A DNA stretch of 64,000 nucleotides from Blastocatellia bacterium (GCA_003488005.1 DNND01000061.1:64557-128556), one strand, 5' to 3'; positions 1 to 9,562 are shown, counted from the first letter of the stretch. A program made the numbers and translations. Notes: generated from the letters alone by a model not told the origin.

Positions 1-2
1 AA

Positions 3-1154
3 GGACGTTTTTGCCCCAGGCCGTTCGAAGTGCTTGTGAGCGGGCAGTCGACACGCTGGAACGAAACCACGAACCTGACCGAGCAAGTAATGGGTTCGAC
101 CTATTTGTGCGATTGCGCCGCCTGGTTGCCTTTCGTTGCCGGCAATGTTGTGGAAGCTGATTCCCCGGACGCGGTATGGAACTCAACCCAGGCGCAGGAA
201 ATCCGCCGCTCGGTGCTCGACGGCGACTATTCGTATTGCAGCCGGACGATGTGTCCTGCGATCGTTAACGGCGTGCTGCCGCGATCCGAAGATGTCACCG
301 CGCCGCGTCTGCGCCGGATCATCGAAGGCCATGAAACAGTTTTGGAAGATGGCCCGCGTCTCATCGCACTTGGCCACGACAGCTCGTGTAATCTGGCATG
401 TCCATCATGCCGCGTCGGCATCCTCATGGCGGACAAAGCGCAGAACGAGCAACTCGATCGCGCGCGCGATCGAGTGATCCTGCCGCTGCTTCGCGATCGA
501 CAGGTTGGTCTGCATTTGACGGCGTGGGGCGATCCATTTGCCAGCCGGCACTACCGCTCGATCCTCGAGGCGCTTCGAGATCCGGAGTTTGACGGCGTCA
601 AGCTCTACCTCCTGACAAATGGTCTTGGCCTGACGCCTAACACCTGGACTGCGATGCCGCACCTGGCCGAAAAAATTGTGGAGCTTCGCGTCTCCGTCGA
701 CGCCGCGACCAGGGAAACATACGAGAACGTTCGGCGGCCCGGACGATGGGAAGTGATTCGCGAGAACCTGACCGTGATGGGCGAGATGAGCAAGGCGGGC
801 ACGTTTCGGCGCAACCGATTCGCCGGAGGCATACAGTCGGTCAGCAGCGATTTCTTTCTTGACGCCAAAGATCCCATCAGCTTTGTGCTCGCATTCGTCG
901 TGCAGAGCGCCAACTTCCGCGAGATGCCGGCGTTCGTAAAGCTGGCCGACCAGGTTGGCGCGGATGTCGTCGTGTTCCAGAAATATTATAGCTTTGGTCA
1001 TGAGGGCGCCGCGGTATTCTCGGCTAAGGACGTAGCGGCTGCTGAACACCCCGAGCACGAGCAATTATTGGCCATTCTCCAGGACCCGTTGATGCAAAGT
1101 CCGCGCGTCATCCAAACATTCATCGGCCAACTAGCTCACCCTCCGACATCATGA
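3..1154 (+). CDS. Radical SAM protein with N-terminal SPASM-like region (5' partial)
   Basis: Radical SAM enzyme of unknown substrate. The CxxxCxxC cluster (CNLACPSC) that would bind the SAM-cleaving 4Fe-4S cluster lies at about base 387. Upstream of it are further cysteines (CDC, then CSRTMC) in a SPASM-like arrangement that would hold auxiliary clusters. A GTG at base 30 could serve as a start, but the frame is open to the window edge, and the bases before it encode FCPRPF, matching FCPMPF in the next gene. The true start is therefore outside the window. Compared with the downstream paralogue it carries an extra stretch of about 28 residues (bases 810-895) in the core barrel. Its stop overlaps the next start (ATGA), so the two are probably translationally coupled. 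Product class is well supported; substrate unknown. Confidence 0.85.
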   Translation, partial: GRFCPRPFEVLVSGQSTRWNETTNLTEQVMGSTYLCDCAAWLPFVAGNVVEADSPDAVWNSTQAQEIRRSVLDGDYSYCSRTMCPAIVNGVLPRSEDVTAPRLRRIIEGHETVLEDGPRLIALGHDSSCNLACPSCRVGILMADKAQNEQLDRARDRVILPLLRDRQVGLHLTAWGDPFASRHYRSILEALRDPEFDGVKLYLLTNGLGLTPNTWTAMPHLAEKIVELRVSVDAATRETYENVRRPGRWEVIRENLTVMGEMSKAGTFRRNRFAGGIQSVSSDFFLDAKDPISFVLAFVVQSANFREMPAFVKLADQVGADVVVFQKYYSFGHEGAAVFSAKDVAAAEHPEHEQLLAILQDPLMQSPRVIQTFIGQLAHPPTS

Positions 1155-2932
1155 TCAGTCTCCGCGCAACAATCGAGCAGCACGTTTTCTCCGGCATAAG
1201 GAGGCGATGGGTGGCGTTCCGCAAAGGTTGGCTCGCGCAGCGGTGGGCTCGTCGCGCCTTTGCCGAGTTCGAAGTAAGTAATGGCAGGCGTGAAGAAATG
1301 CTCTCGTCGATCGTCAGCGATGCTTTGCACCTGAGCAGACTTGCGGATGAGCTCATGGTTGGGCACGACCGTAGCCGTCGTTGCTTCGCCGATGCTCTGC
1401 TACTTGCCTGTCAACGAGTTGACTCCGGCGACGTTCGGCACAAGAGTGCGAGACTGCGCTCATACGTCGACGTCTCAGTTCAGGCGAAATCACTCCGCGC
1501 CTTCGCGGATTACTTGTCGCCGCGAAAAGCATTCGCCGGCGAAGCGACCGAGGTGACGGCTCTACTTCTCGAAGAACTTCCCGATTCCCGTCCGTCACTT
1601 CTCGCGCATGCGGAGTTGCTGATCGAGCGACAGCAGCTGGACGAGGCGATCGTTGTTATCCAGCGGGCACTGCGCATTCAGGCCGTCTGCCCCTCCGCGC
1701 AACAATTGCTCAGCCGCGCCTACGCTGCACAGCGTGATAATGGCGAACGTACTGGCGAGCAGGATGGAACCAATTATGATTTGAGCGACAAGTTCTGCCC
1801 CATGCCCTTTACCCACCTCGCCACCGGTTACAAAGGGGACGCGTTCGCCTGCTGCTGTCCTGCGTGGGTTCCCTTCGCAGTGGGAAATGTGCTCGATGCG
1901 CCTTCAGCCGATGCAGTGTGGAACTCGGATGTTGCGGTGGAGATTCGCCGTTCGGTGCACGACGGAGACTTCAGTTATTGCAGCCGCACGCTTTGCTCTT
2001 ACATTGCCGCGCAAAAACTTCCGTTGAAAGCCGAGATCACCGATCCGCTGCTGCGCCGTTACATCGACGAGCGGTCAGTCGTGCTCGAAGAAGTTCCACA
2101 GATGGTGCAGTTAAATCACGATGCGACTTGCAACCTGGCCTGCCCTTCATGCCGGACGGAAATTATCACGGCGAAAACGGAGGAACAGGACGCCTATGCT
2201 GAATCAGCCCGGCGCGTCATCCTGCCGTTGCTGCGAAAAGTGAATGGGCAGGCTTACATTTCCGGCGGCGGTGAAGCGTTCGCGAGCAAGCACTATCGCT
2301 CGATCCTTGCCGCGTTGAATCGCGCCGACTATCCGGAGTTGTATCTTTACCTCATCACGAACGGCCAACTAACGACCGTCGAACGGTGGCGCCAGTTCCC
2401 AGACCTGCTGGAGATGATCGACATCCTCTCGGTGTCTGTAGACGCGGCGCGCGCTGAAACGTACGAGCGCCTGCGATATCCGGGAAAGTGGCAGACGCTG
2501 ATCAAAAACCTTGAGTTGATAGCTGAGATGCGACGCTCGGGATCGATCCGGCGCTTTCAAATCAACTTTGTCGTTCAGGAGGAAAACTTTCGCGAGCTCC
2601 TTGAATTTGTTGAACTCGGTATACGGATAGGGGTCGACAGCATCTGGCTTCAGCGACTGACCAACTATGGCGCTTATGCGGAAGACGCGTTCACCAGGGC
2701 CGACGTCACGTCGCCGTTGCATCCGAAGCACATGGAGCTGCTCGACATCCTGCGAAACCCCATCATGGCCCATCCGGCAATCGACATGGAGATGCTGATG
2801 CCGCTTCTGCCCGAAGTCATCGCCTCGGATTTGCGACTCCCGCTGCTGCACACCGCCTCACGCCGAAAAAGTATCGAACTGCGTTGGGGCGCTATCGATG
2901 CGCAGCGCGGCATCGCATCACTAGGGCCCTGA
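1151..2932 (+). CDS. Radical SAM protein with TPR-like N-terminus and SPASM-like region
   Basis: Paralogue of the preceding gene, 593 aa. Residues 1-200 are helical with a TPR-like segment (about 150-195). Then comes a SPASM-like Cys region (CPMPF at 216, CCC at 234-236, CSRTLC at 277-282), followed by the radical SAM core with CNLACPSC at 327-334. The auxiliary-cluster region thus precedes the core, whereas SPASM domains usually follow it. The ATG overlaps the TGA of the upstream gene. Such enzymes modify peptides, cell-wall or sugar precursors, but no precursor peptide or partner is recognisable nearby. Family assignment is firm; role is not. Confidence 0.85.
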   Translation: MISLRATIEQHVFSGIRRRWVAFRKGWLAQRWARRAFAEFEVSNGRREEMLSSIVSDALHLSRLADELMVGHDRSRRCFADALLLACQRVDSGDVRHKSARLRSYVDVSVQAKSLRAFADYLSPRKAFAGEATEVTALLLEELPDSRPSLLAHAELLIERQQLDEAIVVIQRALRIQAVCPSAQQLLSRAYAAQRDNGERTGEQDGTNYDLSDKFCPMPFTHLATGYKGDAFACCCPAWVPFAVGNVLDAPSADAVWNSDVAVEIRRSVHDGDFSYCSRTLCSYIAAQKLPLKAEITDPLLRRYIDERSVVLEEVPQMVQLNHDATCNLACPSCRTEIITAKTEEQDAYAESARRVILPLLRKVNGQAYISGGGEAFASKHYRSILAALNRADYPELYLYLITNGQLTTVERWRQFPDLLEMIDILSVSVDAARAETYERLRYPGKWQTLIKNLELIAEMRRSGSIRRFQINFVVQEENFRELLEFVELGIRIGVDSIWLQRLTNYGAYAEDAFTRADVTSPLHPKHMELLDILRNPIMAHPAIDMEMLMPLLPEVIASDLRLPLLHTASRRKSIELRWGAIDAQRGIASLGP

Positions 2933-3079
2933 TCAGAAGGCGTCCTTCTCTGCTTCTCGAAGATGGGCCCGTCAGAGTTTGGCGATTACCAGCGGATTAG
3001 CTTCCAGTTCTCGCCTATAAAAAAAACGCGTGGGCGCAGTAGGCCAAGTTTCTCGGCGTCAGCAATGAGGCCTGGCCCA

Positions 3080-5236
3080 TCAATTCGAACGGCTGGCATT
3101 CACCGCATTGGTACCGGACTGCAAAGTAAATCCCTTGACTCTTCCATCTCCGGTATTGAAGCTGGCTCGGAGCAGCGTCCCGGTCGCCAGGTTAAAAGAA
3201 ACAAACTCGGTCCCGGATGACGGCTTAAAGAATATTCCCGGCGCGCTGTCTAAAACGCGCAACCCATCGAGGCCGCGCGGGAACCAAACAAACTGAGTAA
3301 CAACCGAGCCACGTTCAAACTCCAATCGTACATTGACTGCCGAATCATCCATCGGCTCTGGCGTGGTGCCGATTATGGTGAAGCCTTTGAAGCTCCCATA
3401 TCTTGAAACCCAGTCTTTCCACTGCTGCTGCTCTCGCGCGCTGAAGCGTTGAGGGTCCGGGCGCGTAATCATCGCCTCAATCAAGGACTCATAATTTCCT
3501 TTGATATAGGCCTCGACTATAGCCGACGTGCGTGCTTCGAGTTTCCTGCTACGTTCGGTTGTCGGACTATTGAACAATGCCTCGAGCCCCTTAGCGTCGG
3601 CGGCCGTCAGCCGCAGTTGGCCGTCCGCGATGGTTGCGGTCAACGTGCCGCCAGATGGCAATAAATAAGTTCCTGCGAACTTTGTGAGCGCCTCCCCGTT
3701 GAGCGAGATCACGGCGGGCGGCATCTGCACCTCGCCATCGAAAACCAGGCCGGCGACCGCGCGCGTGATGATGCCGTTGAATTGTTCGCCCGAGTTATTT
3801 ATACAGACACCAATCATGACGCCTGCGTCGAGATAACGTACCAGACTGGCGCCGGTGCCCATCGAAGTGCCGCCGCCGTGTGAAATCACTTTGCCGCGTG
3901 GCGAATTTCTCATTGTGCCTTCCACTTCCGCCAGTTCGTAATATTTCTTTTTCGCTGCGGCCGGCAGCACCTGATCGCCAAGCAACGCTCTGTGCCATTT
4001 GAAAAAATCACCCGGCGTTGTCAGGATGCCGCCCGGGCCAGTCCAGAACCACGCGAATGTATCGCGGCCCAACGGTGAGCCATTGTCTTCCTCGCCAGAG
4101 TACAGCTTGGCAACGGTCTTCTGTTTCGCACCGGGTACAGCAAAGCCGCCACTTTGAAACATAGTCGCCGTCATCCCGGCAGGCTTGAAAAGGTTTTCAT
4201 AGAGGAACTGTTGGAAGGATTGTCCTGAGACTTTTTCAATGATGGCGGCCAGGAGATTGTAGGCCGCGTTGTTGTACTGGTAACGCTCGCCCGGTTGAAA
4301 ATTCAACGGCGCCTCGAGGATCTGCCTGACTCGCTTATCGCGGTCTGAAAAATCATCTCCTGGACTTATGGTCTGTGAAGGTATGAGTCCCGATCGGTGC
4401 CGCAGCAGGTGGTCCAACGTTATGGCCTGCTTATCCGCAGGCACGTTCTCGAGATACCTACCGATTACGTCTGAAGTTTTAAGTTTGCCCATTGCCTCCA
4501 GTTTGAAGATAGCCGCGCTGGTAAATTGTTTCGCAATCGATCCGGTATCAAAAAGCGTGTCCGTTGTGTTCGGGATTTTGTTCGCGCGGTCGGCCAGGCC
4601 ATAGGCTTTGTAACTTACAATTCGATCGTCCTTGGCGACGAGGACTGAGCCGGAAAAACCAAATGGCGTCATGCGGGTCAGGTAGTCATCGAGCTTTGAC
4701 GCAAGATCATCTCTGATGACGACTCGGACCGGGGAAGAATTAACGGCGGTCGATTGTTTTACCGCGTTCTCCGAAGTGCCCCGGCCTTCGCTGCGCCCCG
4801 GCGCATTGCCGCCCGAGCCAGCTGCTTCGCTCGGGCCTTCGTTGCGTTCAACTCGCACACCGAGCAAGCCGTACGGCGGCTGCGGTTCTAACTCAAAAGA
4901 GATGACGACCTCTTGCTCGGACTTAGTAAGCGCCAGGATCTGCGCGCTGGTTTGGCCGCTTTCAATGACACGACGAAATTCAATACTGCCCAGGGCGCTT
5001 TGGATCTCGCGATATCGCTTCATGCGTTCTTCAATCGAGACATTTTGCAGCGCTGATTTGGCGATGTGCGTGGTGAGGAACTCGCGCCAGATGCGTTCAT
5101 CGCCGGAGTTGAAGGCTTGCAAATATTCAGCAATCAGCTTGCCCGCCGGAGTATCCGGCAAAGCCGGGGACTGAGCTGAGATAAAAGCTGCACTAAGAAA
5201 ATAGAGAATGATAAAGACAATTGTTTTTGGTCGCAT
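3080..5236 (-). CDS. Secreted serine hydrolase, beta-lactamase/class C family
   Basis: 718-aa exported protein with a clear signal peptide (first 22 residues, AQS cleavage region). A middle beta-lactamase/penicillin-binding-like domain carries the SxxK nucleophile motif SIAK at about 233-236, a YxN motif YNN at 321-323 and an HGG motif near 453 that replaces KTG. This order is typical of class C beta-lactamase-like esterases and D-aminopeptidases. About 160 residues precede this domain and about 200 follow it, both probably beta-rich accessory domains; residues 132-165 are a low-complexity Gly/Ser linker. It stands alone and is divergent from the response regulator gene. Substrate cannot be deduced; these proteins range from esterases to peptidases. 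Confidence 0.85.
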   Translation of the reverse strand: MRPKTIVFIILYFLSAAFISAQSPALPDTPAGKLIAEYLQAFNSGDERIWREFLTTHIAKSALQNVSIEERMKRYREIQSALGSIEFRRVIESGQTSAQILALTKSEQEVVISFELEPQPPYGLLGVRVERNEGPSEAAGSGGNAPGRSEGRGTSENAVKQSTAVNSSPVRVVIRDDLASKLDDYLTRMTPFGFSGSVLVAKDDRIVSYKAYGLADRANKIPNTTDTLFDTGSIAKQFTSAAIFKLEAMGKLKTSDVIGRYLENVPADKQAITLDHLLRHRSGLIPSQTISPGDDFSDRDKRVRQILEAPLNFQPGERYQYNNAAYNLLAAIIEKVSGQSFQQFLYENLFKPAGMTATMFQSGGFAVPGAKQKTVAKLYSGEEDNGSPLGRDTFAWFWTGPGGILTTPGDFFKWHRALLGDQVLPAAAKKKYYELAEVEGTMRNSPRGKVISHGGGTSMGTGASLVRYLDAGVMIGVCINNSGEQFNGIITRAVAGLVFDGEVQMPPAVISLNGEALTKFAGTYLLPSGGTLTATIADGQLRLTAADAKGLEALFNSPTTERSRKLEARTSAIVEAYIKGNYESLIEAMITRPDPQRFSAREQQQWKDWVSRYGSFKGFTIIGTTPEPMDDSAVNVRLEFERGSVVTQFVWFPRGLDGLRVLDSAPGIFFKPSSGTEFVSFNLATGTLLRASFNTGDGRVKGFTLQSGTNAVNASRSN

Positions 5237-5355
5237 GAAGTGATCTCCCGTTTACTGAAACGTCTGGCGGCTACGCGGTGACACTAGCAAGGACCTGTGA
5301 ATATCTGATGAAGACACTGGCAACGGGGACTCGATTGTGCGATAAGCAGGAGTGC

Positions 5356-5460
5356 TTGGACTGCGGTGGCTTGACACTGCTTTTCAACGTTAGCCGAATT
5401 AACTTTGATTATTTGAGATTGGTGGTGGGGGAAAAAAGCGGTCAACCCGCCGCAGTCCAA
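5356..5460. repeat. Inverted-repeat element in divergent intergenic region
   Basis: Two 20-base arms (5356-5375 and 5441-5460) beginning TTGGACTGCGG are inverted copies with 18 of 20 positions matching, and the similarity continues inward through a CTTTT/AAAAG segment. The element fills much of the gap between the serine hydrolase and the response regulator. It looks like a small mobile palindromic element rather than an operator, because the arms are far apart and GC-rich. Confidence 0.6.
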
Positions 5461-5497
5461 AATGGTGGTGACGGAAGCACGAAGGGCAAACTGCTGG

Positions 5498-6190
5498 ATG
5501 AACCTGAAAGTACTGGTAGTTGAAGACGACCGAAAAATCGCTTCGATCACAAAAATGTATTTAGAGCGCGACGGCTATGAAGTTTATTTGGCCGAGACGG
5601 GCACACAAGGCTTGCGCCTGGCCCGGGCTCATCGTCCCTATCTGATAATCCTGGACCTGATGCTGCCACAGTTGAACGGCTTGGAAGTTTGCCAAACTCT
5701 GCGGGCAGAATCAGACGTCCACATCATCATGCTGACCGCCCGCTCGACCGAAACGGACAAACTCAAAGGGTTGGATCTTGGGGCGGACGATTACGTCACC
5801 AAGCCCTTCAGTCCGAGAGAACTCGCCGCACGCGTGCGGGCTGTGATGCGACGCCAGGAAAGAGGAATAGAGCATGAGCCGCCGATTCTTACTGCCCGCG
5901 AACTCATGCTCGATCTCAAAGCGCACCAGGCCTTCGTCAGCGGTCGTCCACTGGCCCTGACCCCGCGCGAGTTCCGGTTGCTTGAGACGTTTATGAAATC
6001 TCCTGATCGCACGTTCACCCGTGAGGAACTGGTCGAGCGCGTCTTCGATCATTCCTATGACGGATTTGATCGCACGGTGGACGTGCATATCAAAAATCTC
6101 CGTCGCAAGATCGAGCCTGACCGGCTGCAGCCCACCTACGTCGTTACTGTGTATGGAGTCGGATACAAATTTCCCCTAAAAAATGAGTAG
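5498..6190 (+). CDS. OmpR/PhoB-family response regulator
   Basis: 230-aa two-component regulator. The receiver domain has the acidic pair D10/D11, phospho-acceptor D53 (in IILDLMLP) and the conserved lysine K102 (TKPF). The C-terminal half is a winged-helix DNA-binding domain with the usual TPREFRLLE and VYGVGYKF motifs. The ATG at 5498 (MNLKVLVVEDD) is chosen because it begins right at the receiver fold; an in-frame ATG 36 bases upstream would add an unrelated tail. The stop overlaps the start of the sensor kinase gene, its evident partner. Confidence 0.92.
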   Translation: MNLKVLVVEDDRKIASITKMYLERDGYEVYLAETGTQGLRLARAHRPYLIILDLMLPQLNGLEVCQTLRAESDVHIIMLTARSTETDKLKGLDLGADDYVTKPFSPRELAARVRAVMRRQERGIEHEPPILTARELMLDLKAHQAFVSGRPLALTPREFRLLETFMKSPDRTFTREELVERVFDHSYDGFDRTVDVHIKNLRRKIEPDRLQPTYVVTVYGVGYKFPLKNE

Positions 6191-7646
6191 CCTGTACCTT
6201 CGTTTGCTGGTAGTGATCGTCGGCGTCTCGCTGCTGGCGGTAATCATGGTCGCCCTCATCTCCAGTCGCACGACTACCACCGAATTCCAGCGCTTCGTGA
6301 AGAGCGACGACGGGACCGATCTCGAGCGTTTGCGAGGAGATCTCCAAACATATTACGAGCAACATGGAAGCTGGGACGGAGTTGCTCCGGTGCTCGATCG
6401 AATCAGCCAACTCTCAGGCAAGCAATTAGTTTTGACTGGCCCCAGACAAGCTGTCGTGGCGGTAGCTCCGGCGTCCCTGCAAGATTTGAACATGCGCTTT
6501 ATGCCCGACGGTAACCTCGAGTTGGAACGGCGGCGCGAGTCAGGTGGCAAGTTGCGAGTCGAGCAATTTGTGCTGGCGAATCCCATTCACTCGGAGTTGC
6601 ACAATTCGGCGGGCGACGTCATTGGCAGGTTGTATCTCGTGCCAGTCATGAATGACGAGCTGACCCAGAACGAAAAACGGTTTCTCGGTAGCGTTAACAA
6701 GTCGCTCTTAATCGCTGCGGCGGCGTCCGCTGCACTCGCGTTGCTTGCTGCCTTCTTTCTCGCCCGGCGCATTTTGCGACCGGTCAACGCGTTAACGTCA
6801 GCCGCGCAGCGTATGAAGAGCGGTGACCTTACCGTAAGAGTGCCGGCGCGCGGCGGCGACGAGCTGGCGGACCTCGCGCGCTCGTTCAACTCGATGGCAG
6901 ATGCGATGGTGCACACTGAGGAGTTACGGCGCAATCTGGTTAGTGACGTCGCGCATGAACTGCGCACTCCGCTGACAAGTATCAGGTGTCAACTGGAAGC
7001 CATGCAGGACGGCATAGTCGCGCCGAATCATGAAACCATCACTGCGATTCACGATGAAGCTATGCAGCTCAACAGGCTGGTAGAAGATCTGCAGGAGTTG
7101 GCGCTCGCCGACGCTGCTCAGTTTAGCCTTAATCTTCAGGCGGTATCGGTAAAGGATCAGGCCGAACAAGTTTCGCGTTCCCTCAGTTCGCTCGCCAACG
7201 AGCGTGCTGTCGCGATTGAAGTTTGTATCCCTGACGATCTGCCGCTCGTGAGGGCTGATCAAGGCCGGCTGAAACAGATTCTTACGAACTTACTCCAGAA
7301 CGCCATCACGCACACTGCCGCCGGCGGTAGGGCGACGCTGTCAGCGCAACTTGATACCGGGAATGAGATTGGTGCCGCGATCGTTCGCGAGCAAACAACG
7401 CCCGGCTGTTCGTGGATAGAGGTGCGAGTAGAGGATAGCGGCGCTGGTATCGCACCTGAACATTTGCCTCGCATCTTCGATCGTTTTTTCCGGACGGACG
7501 AATCACGAAGCCGCGCGACCGGCGGGTCCGGCCTGGGATTGGCAATCGTCAAGCAACTGGTCGAACTGCACGGCGGCAGAGTCTGGGCAGAAAGCCAACT
7601 GGGGCAGGGAACAACAATCCGCTTTACCCTGCCAGTCGCAACTTGA
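6183..7646 (+). CDS. Sensor histidine kinase (HAMP-HisKA-HATPase)
   Basis: 487-aa membrane sensor kinase paired with the preceding regulator, starting 8 bases before that gene ends. A first transmembrane helix (about 5-27) is followed by a periplasmic sensing region of about 145 residues and a second helix (174-195). HAMP covers about 196-250, the phospho-acceptor H258 lies in VAHELRTPLTS, and the C-terminal ATPase domain has N (LLQNAITHT), DSGAGI and GGSGLGLAIV boxes. All catalytic boxes are intact. The signal is unknown. Confidence 0.92.
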   Translation: MSSLYLRLLVVIVGVSLLAVIMVALISSRTTTTEFQRFVKSDDGTDLERLRGDLQTYYEQHGSWDGVAPVLDRISQLSGKQLVLTGPRQAVVAVAPASLQDLNMRFMPDGNLELERRRESGGKLRVEQFVLANPIHSELHNSAGDVIGRLYLVPVMNDELTQNEKRFLGSVNKSLLIAAAASAALALLAAFFLARRILRPVNALTSAAQRMKSGDLTVRVPARGGDELADLARSFNSMADAMVHTEELRRNLVSDVAHELRTPLTSIRCQLEAMQDGIVAPNHETITAIHDEAMQLNRLVEDLQELALADAAQFSLNLQAVSVKDQAEQVSRSLSSLANERAVAIEVCIPDDLPLVRADQGRLKQILTNLLQNAITHTAAGGRATLSAQLDTGNEIGAAIVREQTTPGCSWIEVRVEDSGAGIAPEHLPRIFDRFFRTDESRSRATGGSGLGLAIVKQLVELHGGRVWAESQLGQGTTIRFTLPVAT

Positions 7647-7719
7647 TCAGGCGCGACAAGTATATGCCCGATGAGATCGCCGCCGTCCTCAAACTAGACG
7701 TCCGCGAACATCCGACATT

Positions 7720-8148
7720 TCACTTCTTAAATAGTTTTGCGAAAGCGTCACGAGCGCCCGTTGGAGGGCCTGACGAAGTTTGGCGCTCGACTACAATTCG
7801 AGTCGCGAACAGTTCGCACTCGTTGCGTGCGTGTTTGTTCACTATCCGAACGGGGATCGGTTTATTACATTCGAGGCGCGCCCCCGGATCGAAATGTGTG
7901 CACTGGCGGCAGCTGTGGAGGTCAGCGTTGCACTTTGGGCAAGAGCTGTCGACGATGATGTTCGCCGGAGTCTTTGCTCCGCACGCGGTGCACTTCGACG
8001 CCTCGCCAAATGCCATCATCTTCGGCGAGCGCGGTCCCTCACGATGCTCATTCTTTGCGAGGGGATTTGATCGCGACTCGGATTGAGATTTTGGTCGCTG
8101 CGACTCGCGATCGCTGTCCATATATCCGCGCTGACGGTATTTGCTCAT
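7720..8148 (-). CDS. Small zinc-ribbon protein of unknown function
   Basis: 142-aa soluble protein. A charged, Ser/Arg-rich N-terminus is followed by a cysteine-rich middle: CTACG, CPKC, CRQC and a further Cys in LECN, spaced like two zinc-ribbon knuckles. The C-terminus ends in a short basic helix (DAFAKLFKK). The overlapping plus-strand frame has no such pattern and was not chosen. It converges with the kinase gene. No function can be assigned; nucleic-acid or protein binding is possible. Confidence 0.65.
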   Translation of the reverse strand: MSKYRQRGYMDSDRESQRPKSQSESRSNPLAKNEHREGPRSPKMMAFGEASKCTACGAKTPANIIVDSSCPKCNADLHSCRQCTHFDPGARLECNKPIPVRIVNKHARNECELFATRIVVERQTSSGPPTGARDAFAKLFKK

Positions 8149-8564
8149 CTTATTAGCACCACGTGATTCACTATGTAATTCTGAGGCCCGCGACGAATCA
8201 TAAATGAAGTCGAGTAAATGCGACAGCCAGCCGTTGAAAACTAAATCGTCCTATGGTTTTTATTAGATATGAGTTCGACTATGCCGATAGCCGTTTCGGA
8301 CTCCTAACGCCAAAGCGAATTGTGATTACTAACCACAGCAGAGGACGCATCGAGCCGACAAAAAGCCTGAATTCCTGTTGGAAGGAAGAATAACTTTCGA
8401 CTACGGCGCCTTTACTCGCTTTCCTGTCGACACGCCCGACGCTTCGATCATGCCGCCTTTGAAACACTGACAGCGTTGGCTAATTTCAGCCCCGGGTGAG
8501 CCTCTTGAGCCTCTCGAGCTGAGAGTCCATGGCGGTAACGAAGACTTGGACCTTGGACTTATGT

Positions 8565-8797
8565 GCCGCGCCGACATTTCATTTCGCCGTACGCGACCGC
8601 ATCCCTGTGGCGTACCGAGAGCGAAATTGCCACTGGGTCTAGTCCCTGCCAGCGGAGGAATCCAAGAAAGCCTCGGTAATGCGTCATTTCTCAAGATGCG
8701 AGTCTTGGTGCAGATCAGGAAACCGTCGTCAACAGAACTACCTGATGCCATGCTTAGAACACTGCCATTGTTGGCGTCTCCGAATATCTATTGCAGC
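8565..8797. repeat. Direct repeat unit, copy 1 (233 bp)
   Basis: This block and the one at 8933-9165 are close to identical over 233 bases (roughly nine in ten positions by eye), both beginning GCCGCGCCGACATTTCATTT. Differences include single substitutions and one small deletion near the right end. Minus-strand frames through the two copies differ and are interrupted, so the repeat is more likely non-coding or a decayed element than a gene pair. Confidence 0.8.
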
Positions 8798-8932
8798 CAC
8801 AACCGTAATTTGTCTAAGCAATCTTAACATCCTATAAACAGTATTGGTAAATCATCACACATTACTGAAGAATATAGCAGTAATGTTGTAACCCATGTTT
8901 ATAGAAACCAGGGAAATGGCGACGTTGGCCGG

Positions 8933-9165
8933 GCCGCGCCGACATTTCATTTCGCCGCACCCGACCGCATCACTGTGGTTTACCGAGAGCGAAATTGCCA
9001 CTGGGTCTAGTCCCTGCCAGCGGAGGAATCTAAGAAAACCTCGGTAATGCGTCATTTCTCAAGATGCGAGTCTTGGTTTAGATCAGGAAACCGTGGTTAA
9101 CAGAACTACCTGATGCATGCCTAAAGCCACTGCCATGGTTGGCGTCTCCGAATATCTATCGCAGC
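8933..9165. repeat. Direct repeat unit, copy 2 (233 bp)
   Basis: Second copy of the unit at 8565-8797, 368 bases downstream in the same orientation. It ends about 185 bases before the first HTH gene of the island, so it could form part of that operon's leader or be a recombination scar. Confidence 0.8.
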
Positions 9166-9349
9166 TAAGGGTGAGTTGAATGTCCCCTAGGAGGGAATCG
9201 ACATCTAAGCGACATGAAATACGTGAGACATAACTAGCGTCAAAAGTAAACTTACGATTTTGGAAAGGCATGTAATGGTTTAATGTGTGCCGAAAAAATC
9301 TATTGCCAACAGGACACATCCCATGTATGATGCGAGACTGGAGGGATTC

Positions 9350-9559
9350 ATGGATAACAATTCAAGTGAGATGTTGAAATACACTAGGGCCTTGCTTCTG
9401 CTGGAAGTCTATCGACTGTCGAAAAGCGACGACTCGGCGAAGCCAGAGATCCTCCTAGCCCGCGCGGGATTGACCGCGCGCGAAATCGCCGAACTGCTCG
9501 GCAAGAATCTGGCCGCAGTGGCCAAGTCGATCCAGCGTGCCGGAAAAGGGGGCCAATAG
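9350..9559 (+). CDS. HTH mini-protein 1 (sigma region 4-like)
   Basis: 69 aa. An amphipathic N-terminal helix (YTRALLLLEVYRLS) is followed by a helix-turn-helix, AGLTAREIAELLGKNLAAVAKSIQRAGK, of the sigma-70 region 4 / LuxR type. The ATG at 9350 is preferred over one 63 bases upstream because GGAGGG sits six bases before it. It is the first of several tandem tiny HTH genes ending in a nuclease-like gene. The lack of any other domain argues against a full sigma factor; it may be a regulator or a non-enzymatic subunit of the neighbouring system. Confidence 0.7.
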   Translation: MDNNSSEMLKYTRALLLLEVYRLSKSDDSAKPEILLARAGLTAREIAELLGKNLAAVAKSIQRAGKGGQ

Positions 9560-9562
9560 GTT

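Larger units (their letters stand above)
8149..9349. other. Gene-poor stretch upstream of the HTH/nuclease island
   Basis: About 1.2 kb without a convincing gene. Frames present are short, lack ribosome binding sites and have no recognisable motif. It contains a direct duplication of a 233-base unit (separate entries). The part between the two copies and the part before the first copy appear unique. It probably marks the left edge of the accessory island. Confidence 0.5.

Noticed and set aside
7643..8086. Plus-strand 147-aa frame after the first kinase
   Set aside because: It overlaps the zinc-ribbon gene on the other strand, has no recognisable motif and no ribosome binding site; the Cys pattern supports the minus strand.
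8401..8827. Frames on both strands through repeat copy 1
   Set aside because: Neither frame is kept in the second copy, so the repeat is not conserved as protein.
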